A DNA stretch of 7,214 bases, from contig CAMWQH010000028.1 in assembly GCA_947176435.1 (NCBI GenBank), positions 1-7,214 on the forward strand, in the 5' to 3' direction. The notes under the pieces are model-generated. The model was not told where the DNA came from. It saw only the letters and a list, made by a program, of their open reading frames with translations, and did no database searches. The position numbers and the translations under genes are program-made. Source of the DNA: an uncultured Mycoplasmataceae bacterium (lineage in GTDB: Bacteria > Bacillota_I > Bacilli_A > Mycoplasmatales > Mycoplasmoidaceae). Positions 1-7,214 of this stretch are shown piece by piece (position 1 is the first letter of the stretch; every line of letters starts with the position of its first letter).

Positions 1-336
1 CCTTCTAATAATCAAAAAGTTTTTGAATATTTTAATTCATTACAGTTAGATGTTATTATTACTACTTCTTCTCCTACAAATGTAGAAATTAATGCAAAAG
101 GTGTAAGTAAAGGTAATGCGCTTTCATTTTTAGCAGAAAGACTTGGTATAAATATTAATCAAGTCATGACTCTTGGTGATGAAGAAAATGATATCTCAAT
201 GTTGTCATTAACTTCCAATTCTTATACTCTTAAGACTTCAAAATTAGTTGTAAAAAATGCCGCTTCAAATGTCCTTGATACAAAACCAAGTTATTTAGTT
301 GGTGAAGCAATTACTCAAAGAATATTAGATAAATAA
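1..336 (+). CDS. Cof-type HAD-superfamily hydrolase, C-terminal part (5' end outside window)
   Basis: The first 111 codons, open from base 1 to a TAA at 334-336, encode the end of a haloacid dehalogenase-type phosphatase. Numbering from the first residue in the window, the stretch GVSKGNAL (34-41) carries the motif III lysine (K37). [10 protein letters not shown] (59-68) is motif IV, whose aspartates (D60, D64) help hold the catalytic Mg2+. The [11 protein letters not shown] and LGDEEND spacing is typical of the Cof/YidA subgroup (type IIB cap), cytoplasmic phosphatases usually active on sugar phosphates, nucleotides or flavin precursors. The catalytic DxD motif and the cap domain lie upstream of the window, so substrate cannot be judged. 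A second TAA follows immediately, and potA starts only 2 bases after the first stop, so the two genes are probably co-transcribed. Family assignment is firm; substrate is unknown. Confidence 0.88.
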   Translation, partial: PSNNQKVFEYFNSLQLDVIITTSSPTNVEINAKGVSKGNALSFLAERLGININQVMTLGDEENDISMLSLTSNSYTLKTSKLVVKNAASNVLDTKPSYLVGEAITQRILDK

Positions 337-338
337 TA

Positions 339-1982
339 ATGGCAAACAATTTTTTAAAATTACAAGATATTAACAAAACATATTCTAATGGTTATGTAGC
401 TATTAAAAATTTTAATTTGTCTATTAAAAAAGGAGAATTTGTTACTTTACTTGGTCCGTCTGGTTGTGGTAAAACCACAACATTAAAAATGGTTGCAGGT
501 TTCGAATCACCTACAAGTGGCAGAATATTAATTAATAATGTTGATATAAAAGATCTTGCAATTAATAAAAGACCTACTGCAACAGTTTTTCAAGATTATG
601 CGCTTTTTCCTAATTTATCCGTGATTGAAAATGTTTCATATGGTTTAAAAATGATGCGTAAACCTTTAAAAGGCATTACTAATGAAGAACGAAAAAAAGT
701 AGATCGTGCATATAAAGACGCAGTTAAAAAAGCTTCTATAGAGATCAAAAAAATTGAAAAGAAGCAAAAGAAACTATTAAAAGAAATCTCTTCTCTTGAA
801 AAGATTTATACAAAGTATCCTGAAGTTTTAGCAATCAAAAACATGCGTTACCAACAATTCATTAGTAAAATTGATAGTTATCTTACACAAATGAATAAAA
901 AATATGGTATGGAAAAACCAAAACGCTTATCATTTGGTAATTTTGTAAAGAAAACTGTTAATACCTGAAATAGAACTATTTTTAAATCAAAACGTCCTGT
1001 TAAATATAACGTTAACGGGTTAAACGAATATGAAAAGAAAATTTTAAATTTAAAAAAATGATTTGAATTTAAAACTCCTCTTGATGCAAAAATAGATAAA
1101 CTTAAATTTCGTTATAACGATTTAGATCAATGAATTTCATATTGATCAACTTATCCTGATCAAGTTGAAGAAAATTATCAAAAGAAATACACCACAAGAA
1201 AATTAAATAAAAAAGAAATTAAAAAAATAGCAATTGACATGATTAAGTTAGTTGGTTTATCTGGAAATGAAAATGAATATCCAGAAGATTTATCAGGTGG
1301 TATGAAACAACGTGTTGCTTTAGCAAGAGCACTGGTAGTTGAACCTGATATCATTTTATTAGATGAACCTCTTTCTGCTCTCGATGCTAAAGTTAGAATT
1401 CAAATGCAAAACGAGTTAAAGAGAATTCATAATGAATTAAAATTAACTTTTATATTAGTTACTCACGATCAAGAAGAAGCTTTATCACTTTCTAATAAGA
1501 TTGTAGTAATGTCAAAAGGAAAGATTGAACAAGTAGGTACTCCTAAGAGCATTTATGATACTCCTGCAAATGAATGAGTTGCAAACTTTATTGGTACTGC
1601 AAACATTTTTACAGGCACATATATAGGAAACAAGAAAGTTAGATGTTTTAATAAAACCATTCAATGTAGGGATTCATCTAATCTAAAGAAAGTTGATAAA
1701 AATTCTAAAGTGAATATTATGGTTAGACCTGAAGATGTTATTGTTACAAAACCCTCTGATAGTCTGTTTAATGCTCGCGTTACTCATTCAATTTATAAAG
1801 GAGAAATGTTTGAAGTAAAATGCTCATTTAAAAAACAAAGTTTTATTTTAAAAACTACACAATCCATAAAAGTCGGTGATTTAATTGGTATAAAATTTGC
1901 GGATAAATCATTACATGTGTTACCAATTAAGCCGGTTTATGATGATGAATTCTTTGAGGTAGATTTAAATAGCAATGAATAG
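339..1982 (+). CDS. potA: Spermidine/putrescine ABC transporter ATP-binding protein PotA, with large internal insertion
   Basis: Read with UGA as Trp (codons at 966, 1059, 1131, 1143 and 1575) this is one 547-residue protein, the ATPase that drives the PotB/PotC permease from the cytoplasmic side. Visible motifs are Walker [10 protein letters not shown] (39-47), Q-loop Q85 in [13 protein letters not shown] signature LSGGM (318-322), Walker B IILLDEP (338-344) with presumed catalytic E343, D-loop SALD (346-349) and switch H376 in VTHDQEEA. The [16 protein letters not shown] stretch after residue 407 and the C-terminal VRPEDV segment fit the PotA/CUT-type TOBE regulatory domain. E. coli PotA is about 378 residues; the excess lies between the Q-loop and the signature, where about 190 lysine-rich residues (roughly 107-296) are inserted. 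M. genitalium PotA is, from memory, similarly long. The signature ends in M rather than the usual Q. The start lies 2 bases after the previous stop, with no clear Shine-Dalgarno. The 3' end overlaps potB by 8 bases. Confidence 0.94.
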
Positions 1983-2799
1983 TAAAAAAATATCAAAAAG
2001 ATTTTTATTAACATTACCTTTTATTATCATAACTTTATTGTTTTTGGTTGTTCCAATGATAATGATTTTTGTACGTTCATTTGTACCAACATTAGGAAAT
2101 TCAATTGCAGACAACTGAAATTTTATAAATGGGTTTGTTTGAAAGAAAATTTTAATTTCTTTATTTGATGCATTTGTAACAACCATTATTGTTATTTTAA
2201 TTAGTTATCCTTTTGCATATTTTTTAGCATTCAATTGTTCAAAAAGAATGAGATCAATATCTATACTGTTAATTACAGCGCCGATTTGAACAAGTTTTTT
2301 AGTTAAATTAATTGGTTTAAAAACTTTTTTTGATGCAATGAATGGATACGAAAACTCAACCAGCGGAGAAATATTTACAATAATTGGTTTGGTTTATTTG
2401 TATACGCCATTTATGATTCTTCCGCTTTACAATACTTTAATAGAATTACCAAAGAATTTAATATTTGCAAGCAAAGATCTAGGAAGAGGAAATTTTAATA
2501 CATTCATACATGTTGTAATACCATATACCAAAGCTGCATTGTTTTCAGGAATTACTTTAGTTTTTCTTCCTTCCCTCACAACCGTTGCTGTTCCACAATT
2601 TTTGAATGCTTCACCAAGTGGATCGTTGATTGGTGACATCTTAATGGAAGAAGGACAATTAGCTTTAACTAGTGATGTGTCATTAGCACGTGCTTCTTCA
2701 TTAAGCTTATTATTGTTAATAATAATGTCCATAGGATATGGAATATATATGTTAGGAAGATATTTATACAATCGTTCGAAAAGGAGTCACAGTAAATAA
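1975..2799 (+). CDS. potB: Spermidine/putrescine ABC transporter permease PotB
   Basis: This is a 274-residue integral membrane protein, read through UGA-Trp codons at 2116, 2140 and 2287 (W48, W56, W105). It would form one half of the polyamine channel with PotC. Hydrophobic segments lie near residues 11-35, 60-86, 94-115, 132-152, 185-210 and 240-264, the six-helix layout of the family. The cytoplasmic EAA loop that docks on the ATPase is visible around 164-183 (FASKDLGRGN...FIHVVIP), with the conserved glycine and the terminal V-x-x-P. Length is close to that of E. coli PotB. The start at 1975 overlaps the end of potA by 8 bases. It gives a normal N-terminus with basic residues before the first helix, and a GAGG at 1956-1959 is the only weak ribosome-binding candidate, 15 bases upstream. 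Translation is probably coupled to potA. Order and pairing with PotC support PotB over other CUT/Pot permeases. Confidence 0.93.
2779..2786 (+). promoter_or_regulatory. Shine-Dalgarno sequence for potC
   Basis: AAAAGGAG sits inside the end of potB, 12 bases before the potC ATG at 2799. It is the best match to the bacterial anti-Shine-Dalgarno sequence before any start in the window; the other starts have weak or no such motif. It supports the choice of 2799 as the potC start, although the spacing is on the long side. Confidence 0.6.
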
Positions 2800-3617
2800 T
2801 GAAAAACTTCTTTTCAGGAAAAAGCATTGGATCTTTTTTTAAAAAATTCTATATTTTTATAATTTTAGCAACTATTTATTTGCCATTAATTTTTATAGTT
2901 GCAATTAGTTTTAATGGACAAACAGATAGAGGAAATATTAATTTAAATTTTGGATGCCCAGATGTTGTAAATTATTTAGAGCTTTTTAAAAATAACGAAT
3001 TTGTGAACGGTTTATTAAATTCATTATTATTAAGTGTAATCGTAGCTCCTGTTTGTGTATTTTTTGGTGTGATTACATGTTTTGGTATTTGAAATAGTAC
3101 AAAAAAACAAACAGGATTTATTATGACTTCATCAAAATTATCTCTTGTAAACCCTGAAGTAATTACTGGCATTAGCCTTTCCTTGTTATTTTCATCAACA
3201 ATTATTCCACTTGGTTTAGATTTTGGATTTGTAACGGTTCTATTAGCACACATTTCATTTTGTACTCCATATGCAATTATTACTATTTATCCAAGAATGG
3301 CAAAGATGAATAGTAATTTGATTTTAGCAAGTTATGATTTAGGTTACTCTAAAACTAAAACATTTTTCAAAGTAATAGTACCGTATTTATTTCCTGCCAT
3401 TCTTTCTGCTTTTGCAATTGTATTAGCAATGTCTCTTGATGATTTTATTATTACAAATTTAGTTAATGGTTCATTTCAAACAATTGGTACAGCAATTTAT
3501 ACTACAAGAAAAGGAATCAAAGCATGAGTAGTGACTTTTGGTGCCATTGTTGTCTTATTAACGTTCCTTGTAATGCTTATTGTTGTTGCAATAAAAGCAC
3601 GTAAAAATAAAAAATAA
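2799..3617 (+). CDS. potC: Spermidine/putrescine ABC transporter permease PotC
   Basis: This is a 272-residue membrane protein, the second half of the polyamine channel. UGA-Trp codons at 3090 (W98) and 3525 (W243) split it under the standard code. The N-terminus matches PotC-type permeases: a basic stretch, a first helix at about 17-38 and then ISFNG. Further hydrophobic segments lie near 71-97, 119-137, 141-165, 195-215 and 244-266. The EAA loop is at about 177-196 (ASYDLGYSK...FFKVIVP), followed by LAMSLDDFIIT, a stretch characteristic of PotC/YdcV-type permeases. The C-terminus is a short lysine-rich tail. Length is close to E. coli PotC. The ATG shares one base with the potB stop (TAATG), so translational coupling is likely, helped by the AAAAGGAG upstream. 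The next gene starts after a single base. Confidence 0.93.
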
Positions 3618-3618
3618 T

Positions 3619-4941
3619 ATGAAAAAATTAATTTTTAATTTTATTAAAATTTCATCAATATTGTCAATCATCCCGATTGCCAATAGCTGCACTTCTAACA
3701 AAATTGTTTTTGCTAACTATGAAAGCTATATGTCTGAAGACGTTATGCATAATCTTCAAAGTAAATACAACATTGCTTTTTTACCTTATGAAACAAATGA
3801 GGAAATTGAGAATAAATTTTCAGGATACTATGATGTTGCGGTACCAAGCACATATGAAGTAATTAAATTAAAAAAGCAAAATCAATTAGAAAAAATTAAT
3901 TGAGATCTTTTTAATTTAATTGTTGATGGGAAGAAAATTAAAAGTGGTAAAGAAGCTTTACAATCTGGCGTTTTTTCAGAAGCAGTCTGCACATTAATTG
4001 ATGGTTTAGATGAAGAATACATTAAAAATGGCAGTCTTGATAACGATGAATCTATTTTAGATTATGGAATTCCATATTTTCTTCAATCATTTGCTTTTGC
4101 GTATAAAGGAAGTGAAATTAAACAACTTTCAGAAGCAAAAAATTGATCTGAACTTTTAAGTTGTATTAATTCAAGCAACAAAGATTTAGATCCGAGATTC
4201 ACGCCATATAAAGAAAGAAAGATAGCAATAGTAGATGATGCAAGAAGTATGTTTGGGTTGGCAAACTCTATAAATTCAGAAGAAGTTAATCCAAACCCAT
4301 CTGTTAAGAGTGTTCGTGACTTTGCAAATATATATAATGATTTTTCTTCCAATTTTGCTAAAAAATATACTTATTTTAATACAGATTCCGGTCAAATAAT
4401 TTCTACATTAGCAAAACCATATCCCGCGGGTGCATCTTGTGCTATTGCATATAATGGTGATTTGCTTTATGCTGCGCAAGGTGCAGGATTGTATGAAGCT
4501 TCAAGTTCTACAGATTTCCATTTTTGTAAATTAGACAAGACATTAATTGCATTAGATATGGTAGTTATTAATAAAAAAACTCAAAATAATTTATCCAAAA
4601 AACAAAAAATTTACGAAATTGTTAAAGATATTTGCTTATCTGGTGTTAATGATGGAGAAATAATTAGTGATACTAACTCTAACGGATCATTTAAATATGA
4701 TTCTGTTAACAATTTCGACTATGTAGAATACACTTCTCCACTAACTAAAATTTATGATTTTGTTATGAATGGTGATTACTTTAGTGAGTATACTGAATCA
4801 CAAATTGAACTATATCGTCAAATATTTAATATAGATCCTGAAGAAGTGAAAGATGTTAATTATATTGAACAAGAAATGCAATCTGAATTAGCAAAATCTA
4901 ATCTTCATTGAGCATATATGAATATGAAGTACAACATGTAG
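3619..4941 (+). CDS. potD: PotD-like polyamine-binding lipoprotein (substrate-binding protein of the Pot importer)
   Basis: This is a 440-residue protein read through UGA-Trp codons at 3901, 4144 and 4909. The N-terminus is a lipoprotein signal: lysines, a hydrophobic stretch, then IANSC with Cys24 as the likely lipidated residue. It would therefore be anchored outside the membrane, as expected for a wall-less, periplasm-less cell. PotD-family landmarks follow in order: VFANYESYM (30-38, first strand), DVAVPSTYEVIKLKK (72-86), DYGIPYF (148-154), IAIVDDARSMFG (202-213), AIAYNGDLLYAAQ (275-287) and IALDMVVINK (310-319). It is longer than E. coli PotD (about 348 residues), with much of the extra length at the C-terminus. 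Several positions that bind polyamine in E. coli PotD appear changed, so the exact ligand is uncertain. M. genitalium has a lipoprotein of this type (MG045) in the same place. It starts 1 base after potC and ends 1 base before tsaD. Confidence 0.85.
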
Positions 4942-4942
4942 T

Positions 4943-5899
4943 ATGAAAAAGACTTGTATATTAGCTATAGAAACGTCTTGTGATGACACATCATTAGCTT
5001 TAGTTAAAAATAATAAATTAATAAGTGAAAGTACTTCAACTTCTTTAAAAGAACACACGAAATTTGGTGGTATTGTTCCAGAAATTGCTGCAAGAAGTCA
5101 TGAACAAAATATTTCGTTATGTTTATTAAAGTTGTTTCAAAACACAAAAATTGATTACCAAGATTTAACACACATTGCATATACTGATCAACCAGGTTTG
5201 CCTGGTTCATTGCATATAGGAAAGGTTTTTGCAAAATCACTAGCACATTTAACGAATTCAAAACTAGTCCCAGTAAACCATATGAATGGTCATATTTTTT
5301 CATTTTCAATTAATAGGAAAATAATTAAATATCCATTTTTATCATTAGTAGCATCTGGTGGCCATACTTCAATTTATTTGGTCAAATCTTATAAAGATAT
5401 TAAATTATTAAACACGACCAAAGATGATGCTGTTGGGGAAACGTTAGATAAAATCGGAAGAAGTATTAACTTGCCTTATCCTGGAGGAATATCTATTGAT
5501 AAGGTTTACGATAAGAATAAAACTCGATTAAAAATGATCAATCATTTTCCACCTGTACAACAATTTAGCTTTTCTGGTTTAAAAACTCACGTTTTGAATT
5601 ATGTTAATTCACAAAAAATGAAGAAGAAGAAAATTGACAAAATTTTAGTGGCTTCTTCGTCTTTAGAATGAATTGTAGATGAACTAATAAGAAAGATTTT
5701 ATTCTATTCAAAAAAATATAAGATTAATACAATTGCTATTGGTGGTGGCGTTTCTGCAAATAGACTTTTAAGGAAAAAATTATCTTCAACAAAATTAAAA
5801 ATATATTTACCAGAACTAAAATATTGTGGTGACAATGCAACAATGATTGCAGGTTATGCTAATTTAATAATTAATAACAATTATTTATCAGATAATTAA
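4943..5899 (+). CDS. tsaD: tRNA N6-adenosine threonylcarbamoyltransferase TsaD (formerly Gcp/YgjD)
   Basis: TsaD transfers the threonylcarbamoyl group from threonylcarbamoyl-AMP to A37 of tRNAs that read ANN codons, forming t6A in the cytoplasm with TsaB and TsaE. The 318-residue protein contains one UGA-Trp (5669, W243). Motifs of the ASKHA-fold family are present in order: [15 protein letters not shown] (6-20), [13 protein letters not shown] (42-54), the metal-binding HMNGH (H113, H117), [10 protein letters not shown] (134-143), [13 protein letters not shown] (161-173), FSFSGLKT (208-215), [12 protein letters not shown] (266-277) and CGDNATMIA (295-303), whose D297 is the third metal ligand. 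Length is normal for bacteria. The start at 4943 is 1 base after the PotD-like gene and gives the usual short N-terminus. No Shine-Dalgarno is evident, so coupled translation is likely. The middle residue of HMxGH is N where E is common; the ligand histidines are intact. Confidence 0.97.
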
Positions 5900-5912
5900 T
5901 TATTCCATCTCG

Positions 5913-5918
5913 TATAAT
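5913..5918 (+). promoter_or_regulatory. Candidate -10 promoter element for metK
   Basis: A perfect TATAAT lies in the 28-base gap between tsaD and metK, ending 9 bases before the metK ATG at 5928. No convincing -35 hexamer is found at the usual spacing, which is common for mollicute promoters. Transcription starting about 7 bases downstream would give an mRNA with a leader of only 0-3 bases. In an A/T-rich gap a chance match is possible, but this is the only non-coding space in the cluster. Confidence 0.5.
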
Positions 5919-5927
5919 CCATATATT

Positions 5928-7064
5928 ATGTCATTCGTTAAAAAAGTTACAAGTGAATCAGTAGGTATTGGTCACCCCGATAAAATATGCGATCAAATTG
6001 CAGATTCTATTTTAGATTCTTGTTTAAAATTAGACCCTAATAGCCATGTTGCTTGTGAAGTGTTTGCAAGCAACCATCTAATTGTTATTGGTGGTGAAAT
6101 TACTACAAAAGGATATGTTGATGTTGTAAAAACCGCTTGAGATGTTTTAAGACCACTAGGATATGATGAATGCGATTTTACCATTCTTTCAAATATAAAT
6201 AAACAATCTATTGATATTGCAAAACTTGTTGATATGACATCAAAAGCTGTCGCAGCAGGAGATCAAGGCATTGTTTTTGGTTATGCTACTGATGAAACTG
6301 ATACTTATATGCCATTACCAATAACATTAGCAAATACATTATGTTATGAAGTGGAAAAATTAATTAAATTCAAAAAACTCCCTGGTGCTAAGTTTGATAT
6401 GAAGTCACAAGTTTGTATCAACTACAAAGATGACACTCCTATATCTATTGATAGTATGTTAATGTCTATTCAACATGAGCAAAAAGCTAATGTTAATAAC
6501 ATTAAAAAGACAATTATTAATCAGGTTATGATTCCTCTTGCAAAAAAATATAATATGAATACTTCATTTAAGAAATTTGTTAATGAAGCTGGTGATTTTA
6601 TTATTGGTGGACCATTTGGTGATACAGGATTAACAGGAAGAAAAATAATAGTTGATACATATGGTGGTGCTGCAAAGCACGGTGGCGGGGCTTTTAGTGG
6701 TAAAGATTACACTAAAGTAGACCGTACTGGTGCATATTTTGCTAGATATATTGCTAAAAATATAGTGGCTGCAAAATTAGCTAAACGTTGTGAAGTTCAA
6801 CTATCATTTAACATCGGATCTCCAAAACCTTATTCAATTTTTATTGATACATTCAACACAAGTAAATACTCTGAAGAAAATATTTTAAATGCGATTAATA
6901 AATCATTCGATTTTGATTTGAATTCCATAATTAAGCAATTTAATATGAAGAAAAATATTTATAAAAATTTATCTGTATACGGACATTTTGGAAGACTAAA
7001 TTTAAATCTACCTTGAGAAAAAACAGATAAAGTGTTAGATTTAAAAAAGCACATTAAAAGATAG
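5928..7064 (+). CDS. metK: S-adenosylmethionine synthetase (methionine adenosyltransferase) MetK
   Basis: MetK makes S-adenosylmethionine from ATP and methionine in the cytoplasm, supplying the cell's methyltransferases. The 378-residue protein (E. coli has 384) is read through UGA-Trp codons at 6138 (W71) and 7014 (W363). It opens with the standard N-terminus: [19 protein letters not shown] (8-26) includes H16 and D18 of the active site. Family signature 1 is [15 protein letters not shown] (109-123), followed by the PLPITLA helix. GDTGLTGRK (231-239) and signature 2, [15 protein letters not shown] (246-260) with [13 protein letters not shown] after it, form the ATP/phosphate-binding part. 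The C-terminal [12 protein letters not shown] is also typical. All expected blocks are present, so the enzyme should be active. The start is fixed by homology, with no Shine-Dalgarno; a TATAAT lies just upstream. No SAM riboswitch can fit in the 28-base gap. The stop codon lies within the stem of the downstream terminator. Confidence 0.98.
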
Positions 7065-7095
7065 CACATAATTCGTGCTATTTTTTTATTTTTTT
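7061..7095 (+). terminator. Rho-independent terminator after metK
   Basis: ATAGCAC (7061-7067) pairs perfectly with GTGCTAT (7075-7081) around a 7-base loop. The run of Ts that follows (7081-7087, then 7089-7095 after one A) completes an intrinsic terminator. The stem can extend a few weak pairs between upstream A/G and downstream T residues. The metK stop codon TAG (7062-7064) lies in the left arm. It should end metK transcripts, and those of the upstream operon if they read through. Confidence 0.85.
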
Positions 7096-7214
7096 ACTAA
7101 TAAATTTTACAAAAAATGTCAAAAAATGAAAGTATTAAATTTTTAAAAAATTTTAAGCAAATTTTTTTGTTTTGGTAATAAATTTTTTATGCACTTTTAT
7201 TGTAGTATTTTAAC

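Noticed and set aside
966..1577. Apparent premature stops and split genes in potA, and likewise in every other complete gene, suggesting pseudogenes or frameshifts.
   Set aside because: All interruptions are TGA, the pieces stay in the same frame, and conserved motifs run across them. UGA is Trp in mollicutes, so the genes are intact.
1965..3253. Minus-strand open frames at 1965-2186, 2427-2771 and 2972-3253.
   Set aside because: They lie opposite potB and potC, show no recognisable domains, and are antisense shadows of real genes.
3677..3862. A 61-codon + strand frame inside the PotD-like gene.
   Set aside because: It is an out-of-frame shadow of the conserved lipoprotein region that includes the VPSTYE motif.
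5892..5903. Perfect 12-base palindrome ATAATTAATTAT over the tsaD stop codon.
   Set aside because: It is pure A/T in an A/T-rich gap and has no loop or T-run, so it is not a credible terminator or operator without conservation data.
5900..5927. SAM riboswitch ahead of metK.
   Set aside because: The gap is 28 bases, far too short for any known SAM-binding aptamer, and shows no matching stem structure.
4083..6184. Minus-strand open frames at 4083-4352, 5004-5309 and 5993-6184.
   Set aside because: They are opposite the PotD-like, tsaD and metK genes, with low-complexity or motif-free translations; shadows of conserved genes.
7116..7178. A 20-codon frame (ATG at 7116 to TAA at 7176-7178) after the terminator.
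   Set aside because: It is very short, made mostly of A/T-rich codons, and has no ribosome-binding site or recognisable similarity; probably chance.
7096..7214. Possible promoter for a downstream gene, e.g. TAGTAT at 7203-7208 with TTGGTA at 7172-7177.
   Set aside because: The spacing is about 25 bases rather than 16-18, and A/T runs make weak matches frequent. I see nothing supportable in this stretch.

Overview
The window comes from a small, AT-rich genome that reads UGA as tryptophan, so it is a mollicute (Mycoplasma-like, genetic code 4). Under the standard code every large gene here is cut into pieces. Read with UGA = Trp, the pieces join in a single frame into full-length, well-conserved proteins. 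I count 16 in-frame UGA codons and no in-frame UGG. All genes are on the + strand. From memory, the order potA-potB-potC-PotD-like lipoprotein-tsaD-metK matches M. genitalium MG042-MG047, which suggests the pneumoniae-group/Mycoplasmoides side of the mollicutes. I cannot name the species.

Layout: (1) 1-336, the C-terminal part of a Cof-type HAD phosphatase whose start lies outside the window. (2) 339-4941, a complete polyamine-type ABC importer: ATPase PotA (547 aa, with a large insertion), permeases PotB and PotC, and a PotD-like substrate-binding lipoprotein. (3) 4943-5899, tsaD, for the t6A modification of tRNA. (4) 5928-7064, metK, S-adenosylmethionine synthetase. (5) An intrinsic terminator at 7061-7095, then about 120 bases of A/T-rich sequence with no gene or site I can support.

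From the HAD gene through tsaD, neighbouring genes are separated by 1-2 bases or overlap by 1-8 bases, so this looks like one transcription unit with coupled translation. The only real gap (28 bases) precedes metK. It holds a perfect TATAAT so close to the start codon that metK may be transcribed separately with almost no leader. PotA would power the PotB/PotC channel, and the lipoprotein would deliver spermidine/putrescine or a related cation from outside. TsaD and MetK are housekeeping genes sharing the neighbourhood rather than parts of the importer.

I see no CRISPR array, mobile element, tRNA or rRNA gene, riboswitch or new defence-like system. The points most worth a second look are the PotA insertion, the altered ligand-pocket residues in the PotD-like protein, and the exclusive use of UGA for Trp.
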